Assembly (NCBI GenBank): GCA_035906255.1
Contig: JAMIFM010000031.1
Span: forward strand, 24,497 to 88,496
Direction of reading: 5' to 3'
DNA: 64,000 nucleotides
Source: SB11 sp035906255
GTDB lineage: Bacteria > Bacteroidota > Bacteroidia > UBA8524
A model generated the notes under the pieces. That model did no database searches. It saw nothing but the letters and a program-made list of their open reading frames with translations, and was not told where the DNA came from. The position numbers were made by a program, and so were the translations under genes. This document shows positions 42,431-53,300 of this stretch, piece after piece (position 1 is the stretch's first letter; each line of letters begins with the position of its first letter).

Positions 42431-45400
42431 TTGTATTTGAATAGACGTATACTTTTAACCTGGGTTGTATTTTTTCTTTCTGTTTCTCTTTTCGCACAAA
42501 AACAAGCTAATGTTTGGCATTTTGGGCTTAATGCAGGTATCAGTTTTAACAGCAACCCTCCTTTCGCTTTAACTAACGGTGCGTTGGTTTCATACGAAGG
42601 GTGTGCTAGTATTTGCGCTCCTTCAGGCCAACTCTTATTTTATACCGATGGCCAAAAAGTTTGGACTGCCAACCATCAAATAATGCCCAACGGGCAAGGC
42701 CTTGCCGGCCATGTTTCAGCCACACAATCTTCAATTATCGTTCCCCGCCCCGGACACAAAGACCGTTATTATATTTTTACATTAGACCGCGAAGGCTTAT
42801 CAAACGGTCTCAAGTACAGCGAGGTGAATATGTCGCTAAACTTGGGTTTCGGTGATGTTACAAGCACCAAAAACGTCTCAATGATTACCCCCCTTGCTGA
42901 AAAGCTAACCGCTACCCGCCACAGTAACGGTGTTGATTATTGGGTACTTGTGCACGGCACTATTGAAACTACTAATACAGCTAATGCTGCAAATTTTTAC
43001 GCATTCAAAATTACTGAAAACGGCCCTGCCAGCACTCCTGTTACTTCCACTTTAGGTAATGCTCATTTAGGTGCCTCAGGTAAAGGCACTATCGGCTATA
43101 TGAAATTTTCGCCCAACGGTAAAAAAGTTGCTTTGGCAGTAGGAGTTAATAGCTCAAATAAATTTGTTGACCTTTTTGATTTTGATGCAGAAGACGGTAC
43201 TTTATCTAACCCGCTTACCATTGATGGATATGATATTGCCCCTTACGGAATTGAATTTTCTCCCGATAGCAAGCGCTTGTATGTAACATCAGGCAAAAGT
43301 TTATTTCAATACACTATTCCCGAAGTTAAAAATTCATCAGTACTTCGTTTTTCACAAAAAGAATTTACATCTGATGAAAACCTTTGGGCATTGCAATTGG
43401 GGCCTGATAAAAAAATATATTTCTGCAAGCAAAATACTACCATAGGTGCCATCAACTTCCCTAATAACGATGCTTCAACAGCAGGGTTTACCGATAATTC
43501 GTTTAACCTAAACGGCAAATGGGCAGTACAAGGCTTTCCTAATTTTATTACCAATTACTTTGCAGAAAACTACATTGTAGCTGAAAACCTTTGTGAGAAC
43601 CAACCTACACAGTTTGGGTTTCTTGTAAACGGTATGGATTCTATCCAGTGGGATTTTGGAGATAATCCAAGCAACCCTGCCAATCGTACCAAAGGTTTTA
43701 CCCCAATCTATACTTATAAGTTAGCAGGGGTTTATACCGTTACTGCTACCATATACTACAACGGCACTTCTGAAACCTTTAACCATCAGGTTGTCATCAA
43801 CCGTCCGCCACAATTTACATTAGGTAATGATACGGTTTTGTGCAAATCGCAGTTCCTATCAGTAAAACTTAGCATACAGGGGGCAACTTATTTATGGAAC
43901 AACGGTAGCAAAGTAGGCAACCGAATTATTACCACACCGGGACTACACTTTGTTGATGTTACAGCAATGGGCTGTTCAACAAGAGACTCTGTAAAAGTTA
44001 CTTATAACATTTTAAACTCTGATTTCAGCATTGATAAACCTGTGCAATGTTTCAAAGACAATTCGTTTACTTTTACTTCGGTTGATACCAAAACCGCTAA
44101 TAAATGGTTGCTTGACGATGTTACCATTGGTAACGGCACTACAAAAAAACACTCCTTTACTACATCAGGAACTCATAAAATTACACAGGTACTTACTTCT
44201 ATTCATGGCTGCATCGATTCAACTACCAAGGATGTTAAAGTAAATCCTGATATTAAGGCTGATTTTATGATTGCCGCTGCTAATAATTGCGGCACATCAA
44301 ATAAGTTCTTCTTCACCAACAATTCTTCTTATGCAGGTGATTACACCATTGAATTTGAAGTTGAAGGAAAGAAATTTTCTAAATCTCCTGTTGAATGGAA
44401 TTTTAGTAAAGCAGGTACTTATACCGTAAAACTAATCGCTATCTCTTCTGACGGTTGCAGCGATGAAATAACCAAGAAGGTTACTGTGTTTGAAGGGCCT
44501 GATGCAACTTTCAAAACTGTTGAGCATAAGGTTTGCGATATTGATAACCGTTTCACATTTAAGAAAACTACTCCGCTAAAAAGCTACGAATCCATCGAAT
44601 GGATTTCGGGTACTACAGTTATCAAAGGTCAGGAAGAAATTAATCTTTCATTCCCATCAGCCGGCACATATCCTGTAAAATTAATTGTAACCAACCTTGC
44701 AGGTTGCAGTATAACCACTGAAACTGATGTAACCGTATTCTCTTCACCTACGGTGAGTTTCAGCACCTCTAAAAATTCTACTTCATGCTTGGGTAATGCC
44801 CCTGTTGAATTTATTAATAATACAACAGGTGACCTGCCTATACAACAGTATGTTTGGGATTTTGGCGATAACACTACATCTGCGGATAAAAATCCAGTTA
44901 AAACGTTTTCTGCTAACTCAACTTACCTGGTTTCATTAACAGCTACTAATGATAAAGGCTGCAAAGTAACGGCGGTTAATACCGTTACAACTTTTGAAAA
45001 ACCAAAGGCCAACGTAACCATAAATACTCTAAGTGCTTGCGAAGCTGACAACAAGTTTGAGTTTTCATTTTCAAATACAAATCCTTCTGCACCTGTATCA
45101 GCATACAGTTGGGAAGATGAAACAGGCAAAGTTTATAATGCTAACCCACTGCCAATTTCCTTTACCACTAAAGGTAAAAATACACTTGACCTTAAAATTG
45201 TTTCCCAAAATGGTTGCGAAGATATTAGTACCCACTCAGTAACCGTTTATGAAAACCCGCAAGGCACCATTGTAGTAAATAATGATGAACAATGCCTTGA
45301 CCTAAACGCTTTTAAGCTAAGTGTAAATAGCACTAATGATGTTGATATTACCAACTACGTTTGGAAATTAGGCAACGGTAATGAGTTGTTTACTCCTTAC

Positions 45401-46285
45401 CCTACCGCTAATTATTCTAATGCTGGCAAGTACACTATACAACTTGACGCTACATCAGCCGAAGGCTGTAAGGGTAATTTTACACCTATTGAAGTTACTG
45501 TGCACCCAACTCCGATATTCGAGATTGTGAGTATTGAAACTTGTGATAAGCAACCCGCCCGTTTGAAGATAAAAGGACTGAATAATTTTATACCCATCCG
45601 CGAATGGCTTTGGGATTTGGGCGATGGTGAACTTTCTACCGAGTCTCAACCTGTGTACACCTACCTTCACAGCGGAAACTATACACTAACAGCAACTGCG
45701 GTTTCAGATAAAGGGTGCAGGTATGTAACATCAAAAGCTAATGCGGTAAATGTTGTTAAATTACCTATTGCTGATTTTACTAATCAGAAAAAGCAGTGGG
45801 GATTTGATGAAACCGTTATCGAGTTTGTGCCCGTAGTTTCAGGCGATGTAAATTCGTACAAATGGGATTTTGGCAATGGACAATCATCAACCAAACAAAC
45901 TGAACTGATTACTTACGAAAAAGCAGGCTATTATACGGTAGCACTTGAAGTAGCTAATAAAACAGGCTGCATTACCAAAGTGAGTAAAGATATTTTGATT
46001 GTTCCTCCGTTTGACGCTTATGTGCCTACCAGTTTCACTCCTAACAACGATGGCAAGAATGACTATTTTGGTATGGACGGTGTTGAATTTATCAGCAGCT
46101 ACAAAATGCAGATATTTAACCGCTGGGGGCAAGAAATTTTTGTATCACACGATTTAAACCATCGTTGGGATGGTCGTTCAGACGATGTGGCCATGCCTAC
46201 TGATATGTACTCTTACTCTATTAAAATTACCGATGCAGAAGGCAGACCTTATGCCCTAAACGGTACCATACACCTTATTCGCTAA
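42431..46285 (+). CDS. Giant propeller + PKD protein with type B (gliding-type) C-terminus
   Basis: The 1284-residue protein begins at TTG 42431 or 42437, with no ATG available before the signal peptide (LLTWVVFFLSVSLFAQ). Residues ~20-380 resemble a seven-bladed beta-propeller of the kind found in Bacteroidota surface proteins (NVWHFGLNAGISFN, ATQSSIIVPRPGHKDRYYIFT, MKFSPNGKKVALAV). From ~390 there are PKD modules with the WDFGD core (QWDFGDNPSN, VWDFGDNTTS, LWDLGDGELS, KWDFGNGQSS). The end is a type B T9SS domain (VPTSFTPNNDGKNDYFGM, ...MQIFNRWGQEIFVS, WDGRSDD). It is divergent from the other giant PKD gene with a 167-bp AT-rich gap. Confidence 0.88.
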   Translation: MYLNRRILLTWVVFFLSVSLFAQKQANVWHFGLNAGISFNSNPPFALTNGALVSYEGCASICAPSGQLLFYTDGQKVWTANHQIMPNGQGLAGHVSATQSSIIVPRPGHKDRYYIFTLDREGLSNGLKYSEVNMSLNLGFGDVTSTKNVSMITPLAEKLTATRHSNGVDYWVLVHGTIETTNTANAANFYAFKITENGPASTPVTSTLGNAHLGASGKGTIGYMKFSPNGKKVALAVGVNSSNKFVDLFDFDAEDGTLSNPLTIDGYDIAPYGIEFSPDSKRLYVTSGKSLFQYTIPEVKNSSVLRFSQKEFTSDENLWALQLGPDKKIYFCKQNTTIGAINFPNNDASTAGFTDNSFNLNGKWAVQGFPNFITNYFAENYIVAENLCENQPTQFGFLVNGMDSIQWDFGDNPSNPANRTKGFTPIYTYKLAGVYTVTATIYYNGTSETFNHQVVINRPPQFTLGNDTVLCKSQFLSVKLSIQGATYLWNNGSKVGNRIITTPGLHFVDVTAMGCSTRDSVKVTYNILNSDFSIDKPVQCFKDNSFTFTSVDTKTANKWLLDDVTIGNGTTKKHSFTTSGTHKITQVLTSIHGCIDSTTKDVKVNPDIKADFMIAAANNCGTSNKFFFTNNSSYAGDYTIEFEVEGKKFSKSPVEWNFSKAGTYTVKLIAISSDGCSDEITKKVTVFEGPDATFKTVEHKVCDIDNRFTFKKTTPLKSYESIEWISGTTVIKGQEEINLSFPSAGTYPVKLIVTNLAGCSITTETDVTVFSSPTVSFSTSKNSTSCLGNAPVEFINNTTGDLPIQQYVWDFGDNTTSADKNPVKTFSANSTYLVSLTATNDKGCKVTAVNTVTTFEKPKANVTINTLSACEADNKFEFSFSNTNPSAPVSAYSWEDETGKVYNANPLPISFTTKGKNTLDLKIVSQNGCEDISTHSVTVYENPQGTIVVNNDEQCLDLNAFKLSVNSTNDVDITNYVWKLGNGNELFTPYPTANYSNAGKYTIQLDATSAEGCKGNFTPIEVTVHPTPIFEIVSIETCDKQPARLKIKGLNNFIPIREWLWDLGDGELSTESQPVYTYLHSGNYTLTATAVSDKGCRYVTSKANAVNVVKLPIADFTNQKKQWGFDETVIEFVPVVSGDVNSYKWDFGNGQSSTKQTELITYEKAGYYTVALEVANKTGCITKVSKDILIVPPFDAYVPTSFTPNNDGKNDYFGMDGVEFISSYKMQIFNRWGQEIFVSHDLNHRWDGRSDDVAMPTDMYSYSIKITDAEGRPYALNGTIHLIR

Positions 46286-46293
46286 ACATTTTA

Positions 46294-47031
46294 TTATTTC
46301 CGTTTCCTGAACAGTAATGGAAAAAGTATTCCGTTAACTGCTCCAATGGCATACCCCCCTGCAATATCACTGTAAAAATGCCTGCCGCTTTGGTTTCGCA
46401 AATATCCTGTTAGTGCAGGCAGCACAATAGCCCCTATCCAAACGGGTACTTTATATTTACTTTCAGGATAATACAAACAGTAGGTGGTAGCTGCAAAAAA
46501 ACACGCCGCCGCCGAAACTGATGTGTGCATCGAAGGGAACGAATGGCCTGCATCACGGCTTAAACGCTTATCAAGCGGGACATCCGTGTTGTAAACATAA
46601 GGGCGCGCCTTATTTATAAATCCTTTTAACAGCATACTTTGCCCCATTGTAGCCAGCAAACATTGGGCATACACAATGTTATACGTTACGAACTCTTTTC
46701 TTATCTCTGGTAGCAAACTCATAGCTGCCGGAGCTGCCACACTGGTAAACGCAGCAACATCACTAAAAAACTTAGCTTGTGCATTATATTGATAAGTAGC
46801 CCGCCTGTCAATCGCATTTAAATTGTTTCGGTCAAACAAAGCCAAATCGGCAATGGTATAAGGTGTGGTTGATTGCGTTGCTATATATCCGGCCGCCATA
46901 AAACCAATGCTCCCCCCCGCTGTGTAATACACCGTTGGCCTTTTAAGTTTCAGCACTGTTTGTGCAAAGGTTTGTTTCGCTATCGTGCAAAACAGTATTC
47001 CAAAAGTTATTACAACGCTTATTTTTTTCAT
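46294..47031 (-). CDS. PAP2-superfamily phosphatase
   Basis: The enzyme has a signal peptide or first helix (MKKISVVITFGILFCTIAKQTFAQ) when started at ATG 47031, giving 245 residues. Starts at 47043 and 47061 are also in frame but add residues before the hydrophobic segment. Motifs of the superfamily are KGFINKARP (K-x6-RP), SFPSMHTS with the active His, and GRHFYSDIAGG with His-x3-Asp. Substrates of this family include undecaprenyl pyrophosphate and lipid A phosphates in the periplasm. The gene converges with the giant PKD gene, with an 8-bp gap. Confidence 0.88.
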   Translation of the reverse strand: MKKISVVITFGILFCTIAKQTFAQTVLKLKRPTVYYTAGGSIGFMAAGYIATQSTTPYTIADLALFDRNNLNAIDRRATYQYNAQAKFFSDVAAFTSVAAPAAMSLLPEIRKEFVTYNIVYAQCLLATMGQSMLLKGFINKARPYVYNTDVPLDKRLSRDAGHSFPSMHTSVSAAACFFAATTYCLYYPESKYKVPVWIGAIVLPALTGYLRNQSGRHFYSDIAGGYAIGAVNGILFPLLFRKRK

Positions 47032-47145
47032 CGGTACAATCATACAAAAAATACGCTTCATCGGTTTTTTTCTACGTTTCGTAAAAACTAAAAAATCATA
47101 ACAAATTGATTTAAAGACATTTAATTAGAAACAAAAGAAACATAG

Positions 47146-47171
47146 GAAACGTTTTTATTTAAAAATGTTTC
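47146..47171. promoter_or_regulatory. Inverted repeat: candidate TetR operator
   Basis: Two 12-bp arms (GAAACGTTTTTA and TAAAAATGTTTC) around TT form a 26-bp dyad with one mismatched pair. It lies directly next to the -33 TTG (47172-47174) of the tetR promoter. Length, symmetry and position fit a TetR-family autoregulatory operator. Confidence 0.6.
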
Positions 47172-47197
47172 TTGCGTTTATTCTTTTTCTACCTTTG
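47172..47197 (+). promoter_or_regulatory. Promoter of the tetR-efflux operon
   Basis: TTG (47172-47174) and TACCTTTG (47190-47197) match the -33 and -7 elements, although the 15-bp spacing is short. The -7 box ends 8 bp before the TTG start of tetR. Confidence 0.55.
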
Positions 47198-47205
47198 CCA
47201 CCGTT

Positions 47206-47811
47206 TTGCAATTACTACTTAAAATATTAGAAGGAAGCGAAAACCTTTTCTCGAGATACGGAATAAAAAGTATCACGATGGACGATGTGGCACGTGAACT
47301 GGGCATCAGTAAAAAAACATTGTACCAGTTTGTGAATGATAAAAATGACTTGGTTGAAAAAACCCTTGATTTTTACCTGCAACGTCACCGCCATACCTGC
47401 GAAGTACTTACCGAGGATAATAAAAACCCCATTGATGCCATGCTGGCCATTGGCGATTTTTTTTGCCAACAATTAAAAGATACCAGCCCTGCGTTGATGT
47501 TTGATTTGCGCAAATACCATTCAGGTTCATTTCATAAACTGGGCGAATACAAACTGGCTTGTATCTCTGAGCAACTTGAAAAGAACATGGAACGGGGTAT
47601 AAAAGAAGGGTTTTACCGCCCTGATGTTGATACAAAAATCATTCCCCGCCTATACATGGTTATGGCCGATGCAGTACTTGAAAGTCCTTACTTCCCCCGC
47701 GATAAATTTAAGTTTGAAGATGTGGTTAAATCCATGCTCGCCTACCACATCTGCGGTATTGCAACCCCAAAAGGCATTGAATATTTAAACAAACAATCCA
47801 ACAAAATATAA
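47206..47811 (+). CDS. TetR/AcrR-family regulator of the efflux operon
   Basis: The 201-residue protein has an N-terminal helix-turn-helix: ENLFSRYGIKSITMDDVARELGISKKTLYQFVNDKNDLVE (residues ~12-51). The rest is the ligand-binding helical domain. It probably represses the TolC-MFP-RND genes that follow by 6 bp. The start is TTG at 47206, since no ATG precedes the HTH and the -7 box lies immediately upstream. An imperfect palindrome at 47146-47171 is a candidate operator. The ligand cannot be deduced. Confidence 0.9.
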   Translation: MQLLLKILEGSENLFSRYGIKSITMDDVARELGISKKTLYQFVNDKNDLVEKTLDFYLQRHRHTCEVLTEDNKNPIDAMLAIGDFFCQQLKDTSPALMFDLRKYHSGSFHKLGEYKLACISEQLEKNMERGIKEGFYRPDVDTKIIPRLYMVMADAVLESPYFPRDKFKFEDVVKSMLAYHICGIATPKGIEYLNKQSNKI

Positions 47812-47817
47812 TTAACT

Positions 47818-49191
47818 ATGAAAATAAGACTAATACGGCTTTTGTTAGTGCTTGCGGTTGTAGCGGGCCTATACCTGCCCGCAACAGCGCAGGAGGCCAC
47901 TAAGTTTTCGATTAAAGAGGCGGTTGAATACGCCAAGAAAAACAACCTTTCACTGCAAAAAACCCGCGTTGATGAAAAACTTTCTAACCAAAAGGTAAAA
48001 GAAATATTGGCAAGCGGGTTGCCACAAATAAGTGCCGGAGCAAGCTATACAAACAATATACAGATAGCTACCCAAAGGCTGCCAAACTTTATTAACGATG
48101 CGTTACCTCCCGGTTCGCCACGAGGCCCTGAATACATAAATGCCCAGTTTGGTTTGGCCAATGCTTTAACAGTAAACGGACAACTAAACCAATTGATTTT
48201 TGACGGAACTTACTTTTTAGGTGTTAAGGCCGCACAAGAATATGTAGCAATAAGCACATTAGCTACTGAGCAAACTGAGATTGAAGTGGAGGTTAACACA
48301 ATAAAAGCCTACTACTCAGTTCTTATGGCCGATGAGCGTATTGAGCAACTAACCGCCAGCTTGCGTAGCCTTGACTCAACCTTGTTTACAATGAGTGCCA
48401 TGACAACACAAGGTTTTGCAGAAGCGGTTGATACCACCCGCATAGCCCTTTCGCGTTCAAATCTTTCCATCCAAAAATCAAGGTTAGAAGACCAACGCAA
48501 AGTGATGTTGAATGTATTAAAACTTCAAATGGGTTTTGATATGAGTAAAGACATACAGCTAACTGAAACCAGCGAAACCCTTGAAGCAAAAATGAAGGTG
48601 CTGAACGTGGATGCAAACGGAAACATTGGTGCCCGCCCTGAGTATAAAATACTTGAGCAACAAATTAAATTAGGCATATTAGATAAACGCCGTTTTCAGG
48701 TAGGCTACTACCCTACCCTAAATGGTTTTATCAGTCACCAGCAAAATACCTTTGCCAGCAAAGGCGAGTTGAGCCAGTTGGGTAACCCTTGGTTTCCCGG
48801 TACTGCATGGGGTCTTACATTGCACGTGCCTATTTTTACAGGTTTCAGGCAACGTTCGTTTATACAACAAGCCGATTTAAGGTTGCAACAGTATAAACTA
48901 ACTAAAACCCAGTTTGAGCAATCATACCAAAATGAGGTATTCACTGCCCGCACATCATACCTGCGCGCTCTTGAAAGTTATAACCTTCAAAAGAAAAATA
49001 TGGAGTTGGCTACTGAGATTAAGCGCATTGCAAAAATTAAACTTCAAGAAGGTTTAGGCACATCTCTTGAGTACACCACCGCTGAAACTGAGAGTAATAC
49101 TACTGAAACCAACCTTTTAATAGCCCTTTACGAGCTGATGGTATCTGAACTTGAATACCGCAAGGCCACAGGAGGCAAAATACTTGAATAA
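47818..49191 (+). CDS. TolC-family outer membrane efflux protein
   Basis: The 457-residue protein has a signal peptide ending ATAQE near residue 24, then the two outer-membrane-efflux repeats with long helices (FSIKEAVEYAKKNNLSLQKTRVDEKLS and SIQKSRLEDQRKVMLNVLKLQ). The GLPQISAGASYTNN stretch is a family hallmark. It is the outer membrane channel of a tripartite exporter and is encoded directly before its fusion protein and RND pump. It starts 6 bp after tetR, so it is translated in the same message. Confidence 0.92.
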   Translation: MKIRLIRLLLVLAVVAGLYLPATAQEATKFSIKEAVEYAKKNNLSLQKTRVDEKLSNQKVKEILASGLPQISAGASYTNNIQIATQRLPNFINDALPPGSPRGPEYINAQFGLANALTVNGQLNQLIFDGTYFLGVKAAQEYVAISTLATEQTEIEVEVNTIKAYYSVLMADERIEQLTASLRSLDSTLFTMSAMTTQGFAEAVDTTRIALSRSNLSIQKSRLEDQRKVMLNVLKLQMGFDMSKDIQLTETSETLEAKMKVLNVDANGNIGARPEYKILEQQIKLGILDKRRFQVGYYPTLNGFISHQQNTFASKGELSQLGNPWFPGTAWGLTLHVPIFTGFRQRSFIQQADLRLQQYKLTKTQFEQSYQNEVFTARTSYLRALESYNLQKKNMELATEIKRIAKIKLQEGLGTSLEYTTAETESNTTETNLLIALYELMVSELEYRKATGGKILE

Positions 49192-49235
49192 ACAAAACAA
49201 ACTATAAAAACAATCTCACCAAATCCCTAACACAA

Positions 49236-50354
49236 ATGAAAAATATTATAGCATTGGCCTTAGTAGCAATATTGGCCATATCATGCGGAAAACAAGAAAC
49301 TGATAAGCAAAAGCAGCTTGACGCTATGAAAGCCGAATACGCTGACTTGGGCAAAAAGATTGAAGAGCTTGAAAAAGAACTTTCATCAAAAAATAATACT
49401 GCTGATGTTGCTGTGCCTGTAAAAATGCACACACTGAACGATATAACCTTTAAACGCCCTGTAGAAATGCAAGGTGTGGTTGAAAGCGACAAAAACGTAA
49501 TTGTGGGTAGCGAAGTTGCCGGACGCATTATTGATGTGCTGGTAAAAGAAGGCCAAAAAGTTAACGAAGGTCAATTAATAGCCCGTGTGAACGGAGATAT
49601 TACTGCCAACTCAATACAAGAAGTTGAGAATGCTTTGAAACTGGCTGAAATAACCTACAAAAAACAAAAAGCCTTGCGCGACCAAAATGTAGGTACTGAA
49701 ATGCAATTACTGCAAGCTGAAAACCAACGCGATGCTTTGAAAAAACAGCTTGAAACCTTGCGCAGCCAATACGCTAAGTACAACATTACATCACCCGTTA
49801 GTGGTATTGTTGATGATGTGATGATAAACGGTGGTGAGAATATTTTGCCCGGAATGTTAATTGCCCGAGTGGTAAACAACAACCAGCTTAAAGTTACCGC
49901 CCAAATATCAGAAAGGTATGTATCAGCAGTACAAATCGGTGATTCAGTATATCTTAAATTCCCCGGTATCAACTACACAATGGGAGCTAAAGTAGGTGCT
50001 GTTGGTCAAGTTATCGACCCTGCTAACCGCACGTTCACAATCACTGTAAATATCTTTAATAACAGCCAAAACCTTAAGCCAAACTTGCTGGCTATGGTTA
50101 CCTTCTTTGATTATGTTAACAATAAAGCTATTGCTGTTCCCTCAAATGTTATAAGTGCTGACGGAGCAGGAAGTTTTGTATATGTAGTTGAAGAAAAAGG
50201 CGGCAAAACCTATGCAAAAAGAAGGGCTGTGAAAGCAGGGCAAACTGCAAACGCCCTTACTGAAATTACTGAAGGACTAAAAGCCGGCGACCGCGTGATT
50301 ACTGAAAACACTAAAGGAGTTGCAGATGGTTCTTTGATTTCAATTGTAAAATAA
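49236..50354 (+). CDS. RND efflux membrane fusion lipoprotein
   Basis: The 372-residue periplasmic adaptor has a lipoprotein signal (LALVAILAISCGKQ, Cys at residue 17). A short coiled-coil (KAEYADLGKKIEELEKELSS) precedes the lipoyl/HlyD core: VGSEVAGRIIDVLVKEGQKVNEGQLIARVN, a central helical hairpin, and the return lipoyl strand YNITSPVSGIVDDVMINGGENILPG. It ends with the beta-barrel/MP domain with RRAVKAGQT. It links TolC and the RND pump. The gap to TolC is 44 bp, and to the pump 27 bp. Confidence 0.93.
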   Translation: MKNIIALALVAILAISCGKQETDKQKQLDAMKAEYADLGKKIEELEKELSSKNNTADVAVPVKMHTLNDITFKRPVEMQGVVESDKNVIVGSEVAGRIIDVLVKEGQKVNEGQLIARVNGDITANSIQEVENALKLAEITYKKQKALRDQNVGTEMQLLQAENQRDALKKQLETLRSQYAKYNITSPVSGIVDDVMINGGENILPGMLIARVVNNNQLKVTAQISERYVSAVQIGDSVYLKFPGINYTMGAKVGAVGQVIDPANRTFTITVNIFNNSQNLKPNLLAMVTFFDYVNNKAIAVPSNVISADGAGSFVYVVEEKGGKTYAKRRAVKAGQTANALTEITEGLKAGDRVITENTKGVADGSLISIVK

Positions 50355-50381
50355 CCCAACCCTAATCAAGACAACTACTGT

Positions 50382-53300
50382 ATGAGCACAGATAAAGATA
50401 AACAGCTCTTAAAAGAGTTTGGCCTTTCAACCTTCTCTATCAATAATAGAACCAGCGTGTATGTGTTGGTGTTTATTATTGCCATAGTGGGTTGGGTAGG
50501 CTATGGCGCGATGCCAAAAGAAAGCTTCCCCGAAATTAAGCAATCAATCATCTATGTGGGAACGGTGTACCCCGGTAACTCGCCCACTGATATGGAAAAC
50601 CTTGTTACCCGCCCTATCGAAAAAGAAATAAAATCGCTAAAGGGTATCAAAAAGTTTACCTCTACTTCTATTCAAGATTATTCAACCATTATTGTTGAGT
50701 TTGACCTTGATATTACCCCCGAAGAAGCCTTGCAGGATGTGAAGGATGCGGTGGACAAGATTAAAGGTGATTTGCCGAACGACTTGCCCAACGACCCGAA
50801 TATTTTTGAAATGGACTTCTCTGAATTTCCTGTAGTAAACGTAAACATATCGGGTAACTTTAGTTACGATGTGTTGAAAGAAAACGCAGAATACCTTGAA
50901 GACGAGTTTGAAAAACTACCGGAGATTTCTAAAGCCGAGATACGCGGTTTGCTTGACAAAGAGGTGCGTATATCGGTAGATAAAAACCAAATGGAAGCGA
51001 TGCAAATCAGCTTCGGTGATATTGAAAATGCAATACGTTCTGAAAACATTTCAATGTCGGGTGGAGATATACAAAGTATCGACGGTGATAATATTAACCG
51101 CCGCAGCATACGTATTTCAGGTGAGTATAAAGATTACAGGGACTTGGCCAACATTATTGTGAAGGATGAGAACCAAAAAATTGTGTACCTGCGTGATATA
51201 GCTACCGTTGAGTTTGGCCCCGAAGAAGCCCAAAGTTTTGCCCGTTTGGATAAAAACCCCGTAGTATCAATTGATATTATGAAAAAATCGGGGGAAAACC
51301 TTTTGAACGGTATCGACAAGGTGAAAGAAATACTTGCCAAGGCTGAAAAAGATAAGCTGCCTAAAGGCATGAAGGTGGTACTAACCAACGACCAAAGTAT
51401 TCAAACCCGTGATAACGTTAGCAACCTTGAAAACAGTATTATATCAGGTATCATCCTTGTAGTACTTATCCTGTTGTTCTTTATGGGTGTGCGCAACGCT
51501 TTGTTTGTGGGTATAGCCATTCCTTTATCAATGATGTTGGGATATGCCATCCTGTATTTTATGGGTGCAACCCTAAACATGATGGTACTGTTTTCACTGA
51601 TTATGGCCTTGGGTATGTTGGTTGATAACGGTATTGTGGTAGTTGAAAACATCTACCGTTTATATACCAAAGAAGGCTTTAACAAATACGACGCATCAAA
51701 ATACGGTATCGGTGAAGTAGCATGGCCTATTATCTCATCAACCCTTACTACTGTTGCGGCTTTCCTTCCCCTATTGTTCTGGAATGATTTGATTGGTGAG
51801 TTTATGAAATACCTACCTATCACCATCATTACCGTACTTTCAGCCTCATTGTTTGTGGCATTGGTTGTAAACCCAGTGCTTACTTCAAGAATGATGATAA
51901 GGGACGAGGACGATAAAGGCTCACCCATTCGCAAATTTTGGATATACAATATTGTATTAATCGTTCCGGGTTTATTACTTATTATTAGTGGTTCGCTAAC
52001 TTTAGGCAACCTGTTATTACTATGGGCTTTATTGCGCATACTAACCCGTTTCTATTTTAAACCGGCCTCAGTGCGTTTCCAAAACAACGGTTTGGTAAAA
52101 CTTGAAAACCTTTACCTGCGCACGGCAAAATGGTGTTTCACCCATACTAAAACCATTTTCTTCTCTACAACAGGTTTGATGATTTTCAGCTGGATGTTCT
52201 TTGCCGGCAGTAATGTAAAAGTCACGTTCTTCCCTGATAACGACCCCTTGTATTTCAACGTGTTTGTTGAAATGCCTTTGGGTACAGATATTGAGCAAAC
52301 CAATGCTTTAACTAAACGACTTGAAACCAAAATTGACAGCGTGCTTAAACCACATAAAAAAATTGTGGAAGCGATGCTTGCCCAAGTAGGTGAAGGTACA
52401 TCAGACCCTAACGAGGGTATCCAGCAAGGTGCTATGCCCCACAAGGCACGTATTACGGTTACGTTTATTAAAACTGAAGACCGGATGAAAATGGATGGCA
52501 TTGCCACCACATCACAAGTGCTTGAAGAGGTGCGTGCAGCTTTGCAAGGAATACCTGAGGCCAATATTTCGGTAGAAAAGAACCGCGACGGCCCTCCGGT
52601 GGGTAAACCTATTAACGTTGAGGTGAGCGGTGAAGATTATGACACCTTGATTAAATACACCAACTTGATGCTTGCCTATATGGATGCTGAAAAGATACCC
52701 GGTGTGGATAAACTTGAAACCGACCTTGAGGACAGCAAACCTGAAATGGTAGTGAAAATTGACCGCGAGGCAGCACGCCGTTTCGGTATCTCAACTTTCA
52801 GTATTGCAAACACCATCCGTACAGGTAGTTTTGGTAAAGAAATCTCTAAGTTTAAAGAAGGTGAAGATGATTTCCCTATCAACTTGCGTTTGAAAAACGA
52901 CCAACGGTATAGTGGCAGCAATTTGATGAACCAATTGATTACGTTCCGTAACCCCTCAAGCGGCCAAATTGTACAAGTGCCTATTTCGGCTGTTGCAACA
53001 GTAGATTACGGCAGCACTTTCGGGTCTGTTAAACGTAAGGATATGGACAGGGTTATCACCATCTATTCAAACGTGAAAGAAGGTTACAGTGCCAACGAAA
53101 TTGTGCCTAAATACAAAACCTTACTTGAAGGGTTTGAGCTGCCTGCCGGATACGATTATAGATTTACGGGTGAACAAGAAGAGCAAAGCAAATCATCAGA
53201 CTTTATGGGTCGTGCATTTCTTATTGCCTTCATGCTTATCTTCCTGATTATCGTTGCGCAGTTCAACAGTATTATCAACCCCGCCATCATTATGCTATCG

